Positions 15,817 to 22,987 of a stretch of DNA of 64,000 nucleotides are shown one piece after another. The position numbers and the translations under genes were made by a program. A model generated the notes under the pieces. It was given only the letters and a program-made list of their open reading frames with translations, had not been told where the DNA came from and did no database searches. Source of the DNA: Nocardioides rubriscoriae (GTDB lineage Bacteria > Actinomycetota > Actinomycetes > Propionibacteriales > Nocardioidaceae); the NCBI RefSeq assembly GCF_008087085.1, contig NZ_VIYJ01000011.1, positions 124,001 to 188,000 of the forward strand, in the 5' to 3' direction. Numbering within the stretch: position 1 is the first letter of the stretch; each line of letters starts with the position of its first letter.

Positions 15817-16815
15817 GTGGTGTCGACACGACGCAGCTCCCGCCACGAGGAGCACGAGGAGCACGAGAACCACGAGCGGTGGCTGGTCACCTACGCCGAC
15901 ATGGTCACGCTGCTCATGGTGCTGTTCATCGTCATGTTCTCGATCAGCCAGGTCGACCAGCGCAAGTTCGCCGAGCTGCGCGACGGGCTCCAGGCGGGTT
16001 TCGGGTCGCAGGACTCGATCCTGCAGGGCACTCAGTCGATGAACCCCGATGTCGGGGTGGCGATGATCGCGCCGCAGCTGCAGCTCTCGGGCGCCGACGG
16101 TGAGATGCAGGCGCAGGTCGCGAAGGCGATCGACAAGGACCGTGCGCTGGAGCGCGACCGGCGTGAGGCCACCGCGCGCCGCGAGCTCGAGCGACTCGAG
16201 AAGCTGCGCGCGCGGCTCGAGCAGGCGCTGCGCCTGGCCGGCCTGGACGGCGACATGCGGGCGTCGTACGACGAGCGCGGGCTGGTGCTGAGCCTGGTGT
16301 CACGTCACGTGGTCTTCGAGAACGACCTGGCGGTCCTCACCCGGCGCGGGGCCCAGGTCGTCGACGCGATCGGCGCCGTGCTGGCGCGGGTGACCGACCC
16401 GCTCGAGGTCGACGGCCACACCAACCAGGTGCCGGTCAAGCCGCGCTACTACCCGACCGACTGGGACCTGTCCGCCGCCCGTGCGCTCACCGTCCTGGGT
16501 CGCTTCCAGTCGGTCTCCGGGCTGGCGGCCAAGCGCCTGTCCCTCTCGGCGTTCGGGCACACCCGGCCCCTGGTCGACCCCGCGCTGCCCCAGTCGCAGC
16601 GGATCAACAAACGGGTCGACGTCGTCGTCCGCTACGCGACCGACCGCGAGACCTCGGCGCTGATCCCGGGCCTGGCCCGCGCCGGTCGCGCTGGAAAGGT
16701 CGGCGGCGCCGACCTCCCCGGGCCGTCCGACGGTCCGGCTCCGACGGGGCCCGACGGCGTCAGCGCCGCCGCCGAGCCCGCCCTCCCCCCCGTCACGACA
16801 GGACCCACCTCATGA
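15817..16815 (+). CDS. motB: Flagellar motor stator protein MotB
   Basis: The 332-residue protein starts with a charged, His/Glu-rich cytoplasmic stretch and has one membrane helix with the ion-binding aspartate D28 (TYADMVTLLMVLF). A plug and linker region follows, then an OmpA-like peptidoglycan-binding domain (about 185-285) with DGHTNQVPV and DLSAARA. A Pro/Gly-rich tail follows. GTG 15817 is used; GTG 15820 would shorten it by one residue. It overlaps fliL by four bases. Confidence 0.94.
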   Translation: MVSTRRSSRHEEHEEHENHERWLVTYADMVTLLMVLFIVMFSISQVDQRKFAELRDGLQAGFGSQDSILQGTQSMNPDVGVAMIAPQLQLSGADGEMQAQVAKAIDKDRALERDRREATARRELERLEKLRARLEQALRLAGLDGDMRASYDERGLVLSLVSRHVVFENDLAVLTRRGAQVVDAIGAVLARVTDPLEVDGHTNQVPVKPRYYPTDWDLSAARALTVLGRFQSVSGLAAKRLSLSAFGHTRPLVDPALPQSQRINKRVDVVVRYATDRETSALIPGLARAGRAGKVGGADLPGPSDGPAPTGPDGVSAAAEPALPPVTTGPTS

Positions 16816-17252
16816 CCACGATGACCGCAGACCCGAAGGCGAAGGCAACCGACGACGAGAAGAAGCCCGGATCCAAGAAGAAGCTGATCATCGTCGTCGT
16901 GGCCCTGCTGGCCGTGGCCGGCGGTGTCTACAACTTCGTGCTGCGCGACAAGGGCCCGGTCGAGCCCCAGGCGGGGGAGGTGCTGGTCATCGAGCCGATC
17001 CAGCTCAACCTCCAGGGCGGGCACTACCTGCGGGTCGGGCTGGCGCTGCAGCTGACGACGACGGCGGAGAAGCCCACCGACGGGAGCAAGGCGCTCGACG
17101 CCACCATCTCGCTGCTCAGCGGGCGCAGCGTGGAGGAGCTCGGCGTGGCCAAGGAGCGCGACAAGCTCAAGACCGAGCTGGAGAAGGAGCTGGAGGAGGC
17201 CTACGAGGGCACCGTGATGGGGGTGTACTTCACCGAGTTCGTCACCCAGTAG
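16812..17252 (+). CDS. fliL: Flagellar basal body-associated protein FliL
   Basis: FliL surrounds the stator and supports motor output. The 146-residue protein has a lysine-rich cytoplasmic N-terminus (1-25), a single membrane helix (about 26-44) and an outside domain with HYLRVGLALQLTT and the C-terminal VYFTEFVTQ typical of the family. It closes the stator operon; the next gene has its own promoter. Confidence 0.9.
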   Translation: MTTMTADPKAKATDDEKKPGSKKKLIIVVVALLAVAGGVYNFVLRDKGPVEPQAGEVLVIEPIQLNLQGGHYLRVGLALQLTTTAEKPTDGSKALDATISLLSGRSVEELGVAKERDKLKTELEKELEEAYEGTVMGVYFTEFVTQ

Positions 17253-17329
17253 AGAAGCCCGGGCCGGGCGGAGGACCGGCCGGGACCAGTGCCGCCGTCG
17301 GCCGGACGGAAGATTTCCGGCCCGTATCT

Positions 17330-17355
17330 CTCAGGTCCACCCCGGCGACGCCGAT
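17330..17355 (+). promoter_or_regulatory. Sigma28-like promoter of the fliM operon
   Basis: CTCAG at 17330-17334, 16-nt spacer, CCGAT at 17351-17355. GTG of fliM follows 10 nt later without a ribosome site, so a leaderless mRNA is likely. Confidence 0.72.
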
Positions 17356-17365
17356 CGGGGGGGAC

Positions 17366-18325
17366 GTGAGCCTGCCGACCTCGTCCCGCGTCGAGGCCCC
17401 CCGTGGTGCCGGGGAGCGCGCCCGTGTCGAAGCCGTCCCCTACGACTTCCGTCGACCCATCCAGCTCTCGCGCGAGCACCAGCGGGTCCTGCACGTCGCC
17501 TTCGACTCCTTCGCCCGCCAGGCCACGACGGTCTTCACGTCGGCCCTGCGCACGATCTGTCAGGTGACCCTGCTCACCATCGAGCAGCGGTCGTACGCCG
17601 AGCACGTCGACTCGCTCGCGACGACGTCGTACCTCACCCTGTTCACCACCGAGCCGATGCCGGGCCGCGGTCTGCTCGACCTGCCGCTCGACGCGGTCAT
17701 GTCGTGCGTCGACCACATGCTCGGCGGGCCCGGCGACGCGTCGCAGCCGCAGCGCCCCCTCACCGACATCGAGTCCGGGATCGTGCGCGGTCTCGTCGAC
17801 CGGCTGCTGTCGGAGATGCGCTACTCGATCGAGGTGATCGTGCCGATCGACCCGCAGGTCACGGCGGTCGAGTACAACCCCCAGTTCGCCCAGGTGGCCA
17901 GCTCCGGCGACGTCATGGTCGTCATCGAGCTCGAGCTGCGCATCGACGACCGACCGCACCGGATGACGGTCTGCCTGCCCTTCACCGGGCTGCACCCGCA
18001 CCTGGCCGCCGCAGCGGCCCCGGCCCCGGTCTCGGGCCGCGAGCGCGCCCAGCGCGCCGAGGCCGCGATGCTGCTGCAGCAGACCTTCGAGGACGTGCCG
18101 GTCGAGGTCGCGGTGCGCTTCCGCTCCAGCCGCCTCGACCCCGCCGCGCTGGCCGGCCTGCAGCCCGGTCACGTGCTGCGCCTGGTCCACCCGTCGGCCG
18201 CCCCGCTCGACGTCACCGTCGGCGACCAGGTCTTCGCCCATGCCACCGCCGGCGCCCACGGGACCCGGCTGGCCGCCCTCGTCGTGGCCACCGTGCCGAG
18301 CCCTTCCCACCAGGAGAAGTCATGA
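17366..18325 (+). CDS. fliM: Flagellar motor switch protein FliM
   Basis: FliM forms the C ring with FliG and FliN and normally receives CheY-P. The 319-residue protein has the conserved VPYDFRRPIQLSREHQRVL start of the middle domain (about 27-45), MLGGPG, and a C-terminal SpoA-type domain (about 240-310). The usual N-terminal CheY-P-binding peptide (LSQ-x-EIDALL) is missing: the 26 residues before VPYDF are Arg/Ala-rich with no such motif, and the promoter position leaves no room for a longer form. CheY-P must dock elsewhere, perhaps on FliN. Confidence 0.92.
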   Translation: MSLPTSSRVEAPRGAGERARVEAVPYDFRRPIQLSREHQRVLHVAFDSFARQATTVFTSALRTICQVTLLTIEQRSYAEHVDSLATTSYLTLFTTEPMPGRGLLDLPLDAVMSCVDHMLGGPGDASQPQRPLTDIESGIVRGLVDRLLSEMRYSIEVIVPIDPQVTAVEYNPQFAQVASSGDVMVVIELELRIDDRPHRMTVCLPFTGLHPHLAAAAAPAPVSGRERAQRAEAAMLLQQTFEDVPVEVAVRFRSSRLDPAALAGLQPGHVLRLVHPSAAPLDVTVGDQVFAHATAGAHGTRLAALVVATVPSPSHQEKS

Positions 18326-19200
18326 CCCTGCCCCCGATGCCCGACGTCGCCTCCGACCCGCGCACCCGCCTGGCCCACGAGGTCGCGACCGCCAGCGCGG
18401 CCGTGCTGCCGTCGTCCGAGCCGCTCGAGGCCGGTGAGGCGCAGCCGGGGACCGAGCACATCGCGTCCCTCTTCGCCGCCGCCGTCACCGCCGGGCTCAC
18501 CGGGGCCGTCAACGGCACCGTGACCCTGCTCGTGGGCGAGGAGCTCGTCGAGACGCTGCGCACCAGCCCACTGGGACAGCTCGACGTCGCCGCCGCCCTC
18601 CAGCCCGCGCTCGACGCCGCCGCCGCCGCGCTCGGCAGCTCGGTCGGCGCCGGCGCCGAGGCGCCCCTCGACACCGTCGTGGAGCTCCAGGGCGGGGGGT
18701 TCGTCGCCGTCCCGCTCATCGGGGCCGGGATCGCCGCAGCGCTGCTCGTGCCCGACGCGACCCTCGCGTCGTCCCTCACGGCCGCGCAGCGCGCCGCCGA
18801 CCCGTCGGCCACCGGGGCCCCGTCGGCGCCGGTCGAGGAGCTGCACCCCGGGTCCGTCGACCCGGTGAGCGCCATCGAGACCATGGCACCGGTCGGCAGC
18901 GCCGTCACCCCGCCCCCCGGCGGCGCGAGCGTGCACCCCATCGCGGCCGGTCGCCGCGGCATCGAGATGCTCCACGGCGTCGAGATGGAGGTGACCGTCG
19001 AGCTCGGACGCACCCGGATGGCGGTGCGTGACCTCCTCGCCCTCGCGCCGGGCACCGTCCTCGCCCTCGACCGGGCCGCCGGGGCCCCCGCCGACCTGCT
19101 GGTCAACGGCCGCCTCGTCGCCCGCGGCGAGGTCGTGGTCGTCGACGAGGACTTCGGTCTGCGCGTCACCGAGATCCTCGACCACAGCGCTGTCGTCTGA
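18322..19200 (+). CDS. fliN: Flagellar motor switch protein FliN with long N-terminal domain
   Basis: The last 80 residues (about 212-292) are a SpoA/FliN domain with LHGVEMEVTVELGRTRM, RDLLALAPGTVLALD, VNGRLVARGEVVVVDE and GLRVTEI. Before it lies a 210-residue region of which about 50-160 looks like a CheC-type fold, as in FliY of Bacillus. The catalytic ExxN signature is not visible, so phosphatase activity is unlikely. A Pro/Ala-rich linker joins the parts. ATG 18322 overlaps the fliM stop, with AGGAG upstream. This domain is a candidate docking site for CheY-P given the shortened FliM. Confidence 0.9.
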   Translation: MTLPPMPDVASDPRTRLAHEVATASAAVLPSSEPLEAGEAQPGTEHIASLFAAAVTAGLTGAVNGTVTLLVGEELVETLRTSPLGQLDVAAALQPALDAAAAALGSSVGAGAEAPLDTVVELQGGGFVAVPLIGAGIAAALLVPDATLASSLTAAQRAADPSATGAPSAPVEELHPGSVDPVSAIETMAPVGSAVTPPPGGASVHPIAAGRRGIEMLHGVEMEVTVELGRTRMAVRDLLALAPGTVLALDRAAGAPADLLVNGRLVARGEVVVVDEDFGLRVTEILDHSAVV

Positions 19201-19201
19201 C

Positions 19202-19747
19202 ATGGCCGAGCTCGCGATCCGCACCGTCTTCTCGCTCGCCGTGGTGCTGGGCCTGCTGCTGGTCCTCACCCGCGTGGCGGGACGGCGCTACCGCGGCGGC
19301 TCCGGCGCCGTGCGGGTCGTGCAGCGCCAGGCCCTGAGCCGGGGGAGCGCGGTCACCGTCGTCGAGATCGGGCGACGCACGCTGGTCCTCGGCGTCACCG
19401 AGCAGCAGGTGCAGGTCCTCGCCGAGCTCGAGCCGGGTGAGCTCGAGAGCGTCGGAGCCGACCCCGGCCGTACGTCGACCTCGGCCCTGCCCGCCCGGCC
19501 CAAACTCCTCACCGCCCTGCGGCCGACCCCGGCCGTCGCCGCCCACGACCACTTCGCCGAGCACCTCCTGGTCGAGCTGGACCGCACCAGCCCCGAGGGG
19601 CCCGGGCGACCCGACGGTCGCCACTCCGCGCGGCACAAGGCGCCCACCGACCGGACGCCGCCCGCCGGCGGCGCTCTCGCCGGCTCGCTGCTCTCGCCCC
19701 AGACCTGGAAGCAGGGCTGGCAGGTCATCGGCAGGCGCGCGTCGTGA
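19202..19747 (+). CDS. fliO: Flagellar biosynthetic protein FliO
   Basis: FliO helps assemble the FliP pore of the export gate. The 181-residue protein has one N-terminal membrane helix (about 6-24). The small family domain (about 35-80) contains RGSAVTVVEIGRRTLVLGV, and a long polar tail follows. ATG 19202 starts one base after the fliN stop. Its own stop overlaps the fliP GTG. The family is weakly conserved; position between fliN and fliP makes the call firm. Confidence 0.85.
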   Translation: MAELAIRTVFSLAVVLGLLLVLTRVAGRRYRGGSGAVRVVQRQALSRGSAVTVVEIGRRTLVLGVTEQQVQVLAELEPGELESVGADPGRTSTSALPARPKLLTALRPTPAVAAHDHFAEHLLVELDRTSPEGPGRPDGRHSARHKAPTDRTPPAGGALAGSLLSPQTWKQGWQVIGRRAS

Positions 19748-20673
19748 CGCGCCCCGCACGGCACCCCCACCGCTGGGGTGCCGTCCTCCTGGCTGCCCTC
19801 GTGCTGGGCCTCGGCCTGCTCCTGGGGCAGCCCGCCGCCGGTCACGCCGCCCCGGCCGACCCCGGTGCCTCGACGGCCCTGACCGCCTCCGCGGGAGCGG
19901 TCGCCTCGACCGCGTCGGTGAGCACCGCCGACCCGGGCAAGCCGGGCCCGCAGGGGCCGGGCGGTCCGAAGGGACCGAAGGGGCCGAAGAACAAGAACGC
20001 GGGCGACGGCTCGGTCAACGTCAGCCTCGACGGGCTGACCGACAAGCCCAGCACCTCGGTCACCCTGCTGCTGACCATCACGCTGCTGTCGGTGGCGCCG
20101 GCGCTGCTGCTGACGTGCACCAGCTTCACCAAGATCCTCGTGGTCCTCGGCCTGACCCGCAACGCGCTCGGGCTGCAGCAGACCCCGCCCAACCAGGTGC
20201 TGGCCGGGCTCGCGCTCTTCCTGAGCCTCTTCATCATGTCGCCGGTCCTCAGCGAGATGAACGACCTGGGGCTGCAGCCCTACATGAACGGCGACGCCAC
20301 CGCGGCCGAGGCCTTCACCGACGGGGTCGCCCCGCTGCGGACCTTCATGCTCGACCAGACCGGTGACGACGAGCTCGAGCTGCTCACCAACGTCGCCCAC
20401 CGCGACCTGCCGAAGGACCGCACCGAGGTGTCGCTCAGCACCCTGGTGCCGGCGTTCGTCCTCAGCGAGCTCAAGCAGGCGTTCATCATCGGCTTCATCA
20501 TCTTCATCCCGTTCCTCGTGATCGACATCGTCGTCAGCGGGGCCCTGATGGCGCTCGGCATGATGATGATGCCGCCGGTGATGGTGTCGCTGCCCTTCAA
20601 GCTCCTGCTCTTCGTGCTCGTCGACGGGTGGGCGCTCGTCGTGACCTCCCTCGTCCAGAGCTACAACACCTAG
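19744..20673 (+). CDS. fliP: Flagellar export gate protein FliP
   Basis: FliP subunits form the core of the export pore with FliQ and FliR. The 309-residue protein has a cleavable signal peptide (about 1-37) as in other FliP proteins. A 60-residue linker with Gly-Pro-Lys repeats follows (GPQGPGGPKGPKGPK). The family core has LLLTCTSFTKILVVLGLTRNALG, QTPPNQVLAGLALFLS and a C-terminal PFKLLLFVLVDGW. The collagen-like linker is not part of the usual protein. GTG 19744 overlaps the fliO stop. Confidence 0.95.
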   Translation: MTRPARHPHRWGAVLLAALVLGLGLLLGQPAAGHAAPADPGASTALTASAGAVASTASVSTADPGKPGPQGPGGPKGPKGPKNKNAGDGSVNVSLDGLTDKPSTSVTLLLTITLLSVAPALLLTCTSFTKILVVLGLTRNALGLQQTPPNQVLAGLALFLSLFIMSPVLSEMNDLGLQPYMNGDATAAEAFTDGVAPLRTFMLDQTGDDELELLTNVAHRDLPKDRTEVSLSTLVPAFVLSELKQAFIIGFIIFIPFLVIDIVVSGALMALGMMMMPPVMVSLPFKLLLFVLVDGWALVVTSLVQSYNT

Positions 20674-20688
20674 CCGCCCGGAGGATCC

Positions 20689-20958
20689 ATGAGCGACACC
20701 GACGTCATCGAGATCGCGATGCAGACCATGACGGTGGCCCTGAAGCTGTCCGCCCCGATCCTGGTGACCGCCCTGGTCGTCGGGTTCGTCATCTCGCTGT
20801 TCCAGTCGATGACCCAGATCCAGGAGTTCACCCTGGCCTTCGTGCCCAAGGTGATCGCCGTCGGGATCGCCGTGCTCATCAGCGGCAACTGGATGATGCA
20901 CACCCTCGTCAACTTCACCCAGGACCTGTTCGCCATGGTCCCCGACCTGCTCTCCTGA
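20689..20958 (+). CDS. fliQ: Flagellar export gate protein FliQ
   Basis: An 89-residue protein with two membrane helices (about 18-40 and 55-77) and the family motifs LVVGFVISLFQSMTQIQE and LAFVPK. GGAGG lies 8 nt before the ATG. Size and position between fliP and fliR are exactly as expected. Confidence 0.94.
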   Translation: MSDTDVIEIAMQTMTVALKLSAPILVTALVVGFVISLFQSMTQIQEFTLAFVPKVIAVGIAVLISGNWMMHTLVNFTQDLFAMVPDLLS

Positions 20959-20971
20959 CCAGCCCGACGCC

Positions 20972-21742
20972 ATGACCCTGACCATCGCCGGAGCACCCGC
21001 CGTCGGGCTGTTGCTCGCGTCGGTGCGGGTGGTGGCGTGGCTGTTCGTGGTGCCGCCGTTCTCCTCGCGCGCCGTACCGGCGACCGCCAAGGTCGTGCTG
21101 TCCGTGGCCCTGGCGATCGCCGCAGCGCCGCTGATGCCGACCACGTCGGTGCCGGTCACCACGGGCGAGCTGGTGCTCGCGGTGTTCAACGAGGTGCTGG
21201 TGGGCGTCTCGATGGGCTTCGTCACCTACGTCCTGTTCGCCACGATCGCGTCCGCGGGCTCGATCATCGACGTCTTCGGCGGCTTCTCGCTCGCCCAGGG
21301 GTTCGACCCGCTCGGGCTGACCATGAACACCGTGATGGGCAAGCTGCACCAGATGCTCGCCACGGTCCTGCTGTTCGTCAGCGGCGGTCACCTGCTGGTC
21401 ATCGGCGGGCTGCTGCGCACCTTCGAGATGCTCCCGGTCGGGTCGGCCCCCGACCTCGGCAACGGCGCGCAGGTGCTCTCGAAGGCCTTCGGCATCTTCT
21501 TCGTCACCGCGGTGCAGATCGCGCTGCCGATGATCGCGGTGCTCTTCATCGCCGACCTGGGCCTGGCCCTGATGACCAAGGTCGCGCCCCAGCTCAACGC
21601 GATCAACGTGATGTTCCCGGCCAAGATCGGGCTGACCCTGCTGCTGGTGGGGTTGTCGTTCCCGGTGCTGCCCGGCGTCGTCGACCGCCTCGTCGAGCTG
21701 GCGATGCAGGCGACGTCGGCGATGGCAGGAGGATCGTCGTGA
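20972..21742 (+). CDS. fliR: Flagellar export gate protein FliR
   Basis: The 256-residue protein has about six hydrophobic segments and the conserved VVPPFSSRAVPATAKVVLS, GFSLAQGFDPLG and GLALMTKVAPQLNAINVMF motifs. FliR completes the pore complex with FliP and FliQ. Its stop overlaps the flhB GTG, and the two proteins are partners (fused in some species). Confidence 0.94.
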   Translation: MTLTIAGAPAVGLLLASVRVVAWLFVVPPFSSRAVPATAKVVLSVALAIAAAPLMPTTSVPVTTGELVLAVFNEVLVGVSMGFVTYVLFATIASAGSIIDVFGGFSLAQGFDPLGLTMNTVMGKLHQMLATVLLFVSGGHLLVIGGLLRTFEMLPVGSAPDLGNGAQVLSKAFGIFFVTAVQIALPMIAVLFIADLGLALMTKVAPQLNAINVMFPAKIGLTLLLVGLSFPVLPGVVDRLVELAMQATSAMAGGSS

Positions 21743-22872
21743 GCGGCGGCGGCAGCGGGGAGAAGACCGAGAAGCCCACCGACAAGCGTCGCAAGCAGGC
21801 GCGCAAGGAGGGACAGGTCGCCCGCACCCAGGAGCTCGGTCCCTGGCTCGCGCTGGCCTCGCTGACCCTGGCGGCACCGCTGCTGCTGGGTCGCGAGCTC
21901 GACTCCCTCGCGGTGCTGATGGAGCGGGCGCTGCGCGTGATCGAGGACCCGACGGTGCCGCGGGCCGGGCAGCTGCTGCGCGACGCGGGCCGGCACGTGC
22001 TGACGGTGCTCGTCGTCCTCGGCGCGATCGTCATGGTCATCAGCGTCGCCGGGACGATCGCGCAGGGCGGGTTCTACCTGGCCACCAAGTCGGTCAAGCC
22101 GTCGGCCAAGAAGCTCAACCTGCTCCAGGGCGCCAAGCGGACCTTCGGTCCCCACGCGCTGTGGGAGGGCGTCAAGATGCTCCTCAAGTGCTCCGTGGTG
22201 GGGTTGCTCGTGTGGGGCGCGGTGCGCGCGACGGCGCCCCTCATCGGCACCCTCGTGCCGATGGGCGTGGTGATCCACGTGGTCAGCGACCAGACCCTGC
22301 AGCTGGTGCGCACCGTCGCGATCGCCGGCATCGTCATGGCGGCCCTCGACTACGCGATGAACCGGCGTCGCACCAACAAGCAGACCAAGATGTCGAAGGA
22401 GGACGTCAAGCAGGAGCACAAGCAGTCCGAGGGCGACCCGCTCGTCAAGAGCGCGATCCGGGCACGCCAGCACGCCGCGGCGCGCAACCGGATGATGAGC
22501 GACATCCCGCTGGCCGACGTCGTGCTGACCAACCCCACCCACGTGGCCGTCGCGCTGCGCTACGAGGCCGAGCGCGGCGCACCCGTCGTGGTGGCACGCG
22601 GTGCCGGCGTGATCGCCGCCCGGATCCGGGAGGTCGCCGCCGAGAACCGGGTGCCGCTCGTGCAGGACATCCCGCTGGCCCGCTCGCTGTACCGCTCGAC
22701 CCGTGTCGGGCAGGAGATCCCGCCCGAGCTCTTCGCCGCGGTCGCCCACGTGCTGGCCTTCGTCATCAGCCGACGCAACCAGGGGGTCCGCGGCGGTCAG
22801 CACCGGTCCCCGCGCCGCGAGGCCGACCTGCCCGCCGTACCGCCGGCCGGGCGACGTCGCCGGGTGGCCTGA
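21739..22872 (+). CDS. flhB: Flagellar export switch protein FlhB
   Basis: FlhB controls which substrates are exported. The 377-residue protein has the N-terminal EKTEKPTDKRRKQARKEGQV motif, four membrane helices (about 30-200) and a cytoplasmic domain with the self-cleavage site N265-P266-T267-H268. A basic Arg/Pro-rich tail (345-377) ends the protein. The frame is open far upstream, but GTG 21739 gives the conserved start. It closes the fliM operon. Confidence 0.95.
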   Translation: MSGGGSGEKTEKPTDKRRKQARKEGQVARTQELGPWLALASLTLAAPLLLGRELDSLAVLMERALRVIEDPTVPRAGQLLRDAGRHVLTVLVVLGAIVMVISVAGTIAQGGFYLATKSVKPSAKKLNLLQGAKRTFGPHALWEGVKMLLKCSVVGLLVWGAVRATAPLIGTLVPMGVVIHVVSDQTLQLVRTVAIAGIVMAALDYAMNRRRTNKQTKMSKEDVKQEHKQSEGDPLVKSAIRARQHAAARNRMMSDIPLADVVLTNPTHVAVALRYEAERGAPVVVARGAGVIAARIREVAAENRVPLVQDIPLARSLYRSTRVGQEIPPELFAAVAHVLAFVISRRNQGVRGGQHRSPRREADLPAVPPAGRRRRVA

Positions 22873-22881
22873 GCGTTTTGC

Positions 22882-22907
22882 CTCAGGTCCACCCCGGCCG
22901 TGCCGAT
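22882..22907 (+). promoter_or_regulatory. Sigma28-like promoter of flhA
   Basis: CTCAG at 22882-22886, 16-nt spacer, CCGAT at 22903-22907, immediately after the flhB stop and 80 nt before the preferred flhA ATG. Confidence 0.7.
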
Positions 22908-22987
22908 GGGACCGCTGACGCCAGGACGGTGTCGCTCACGCCAGGGACGGCGTCCCCACCGTGGCGACCCGGAAGGAAACCCTGGCG

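Noticed and set aside
22961..22987. GTG 22961 as the flhA start
   Set aside because: It has no ribosome site, whereas ATG 22988 has GGAAGG at a good distance; kept only as an alternative.
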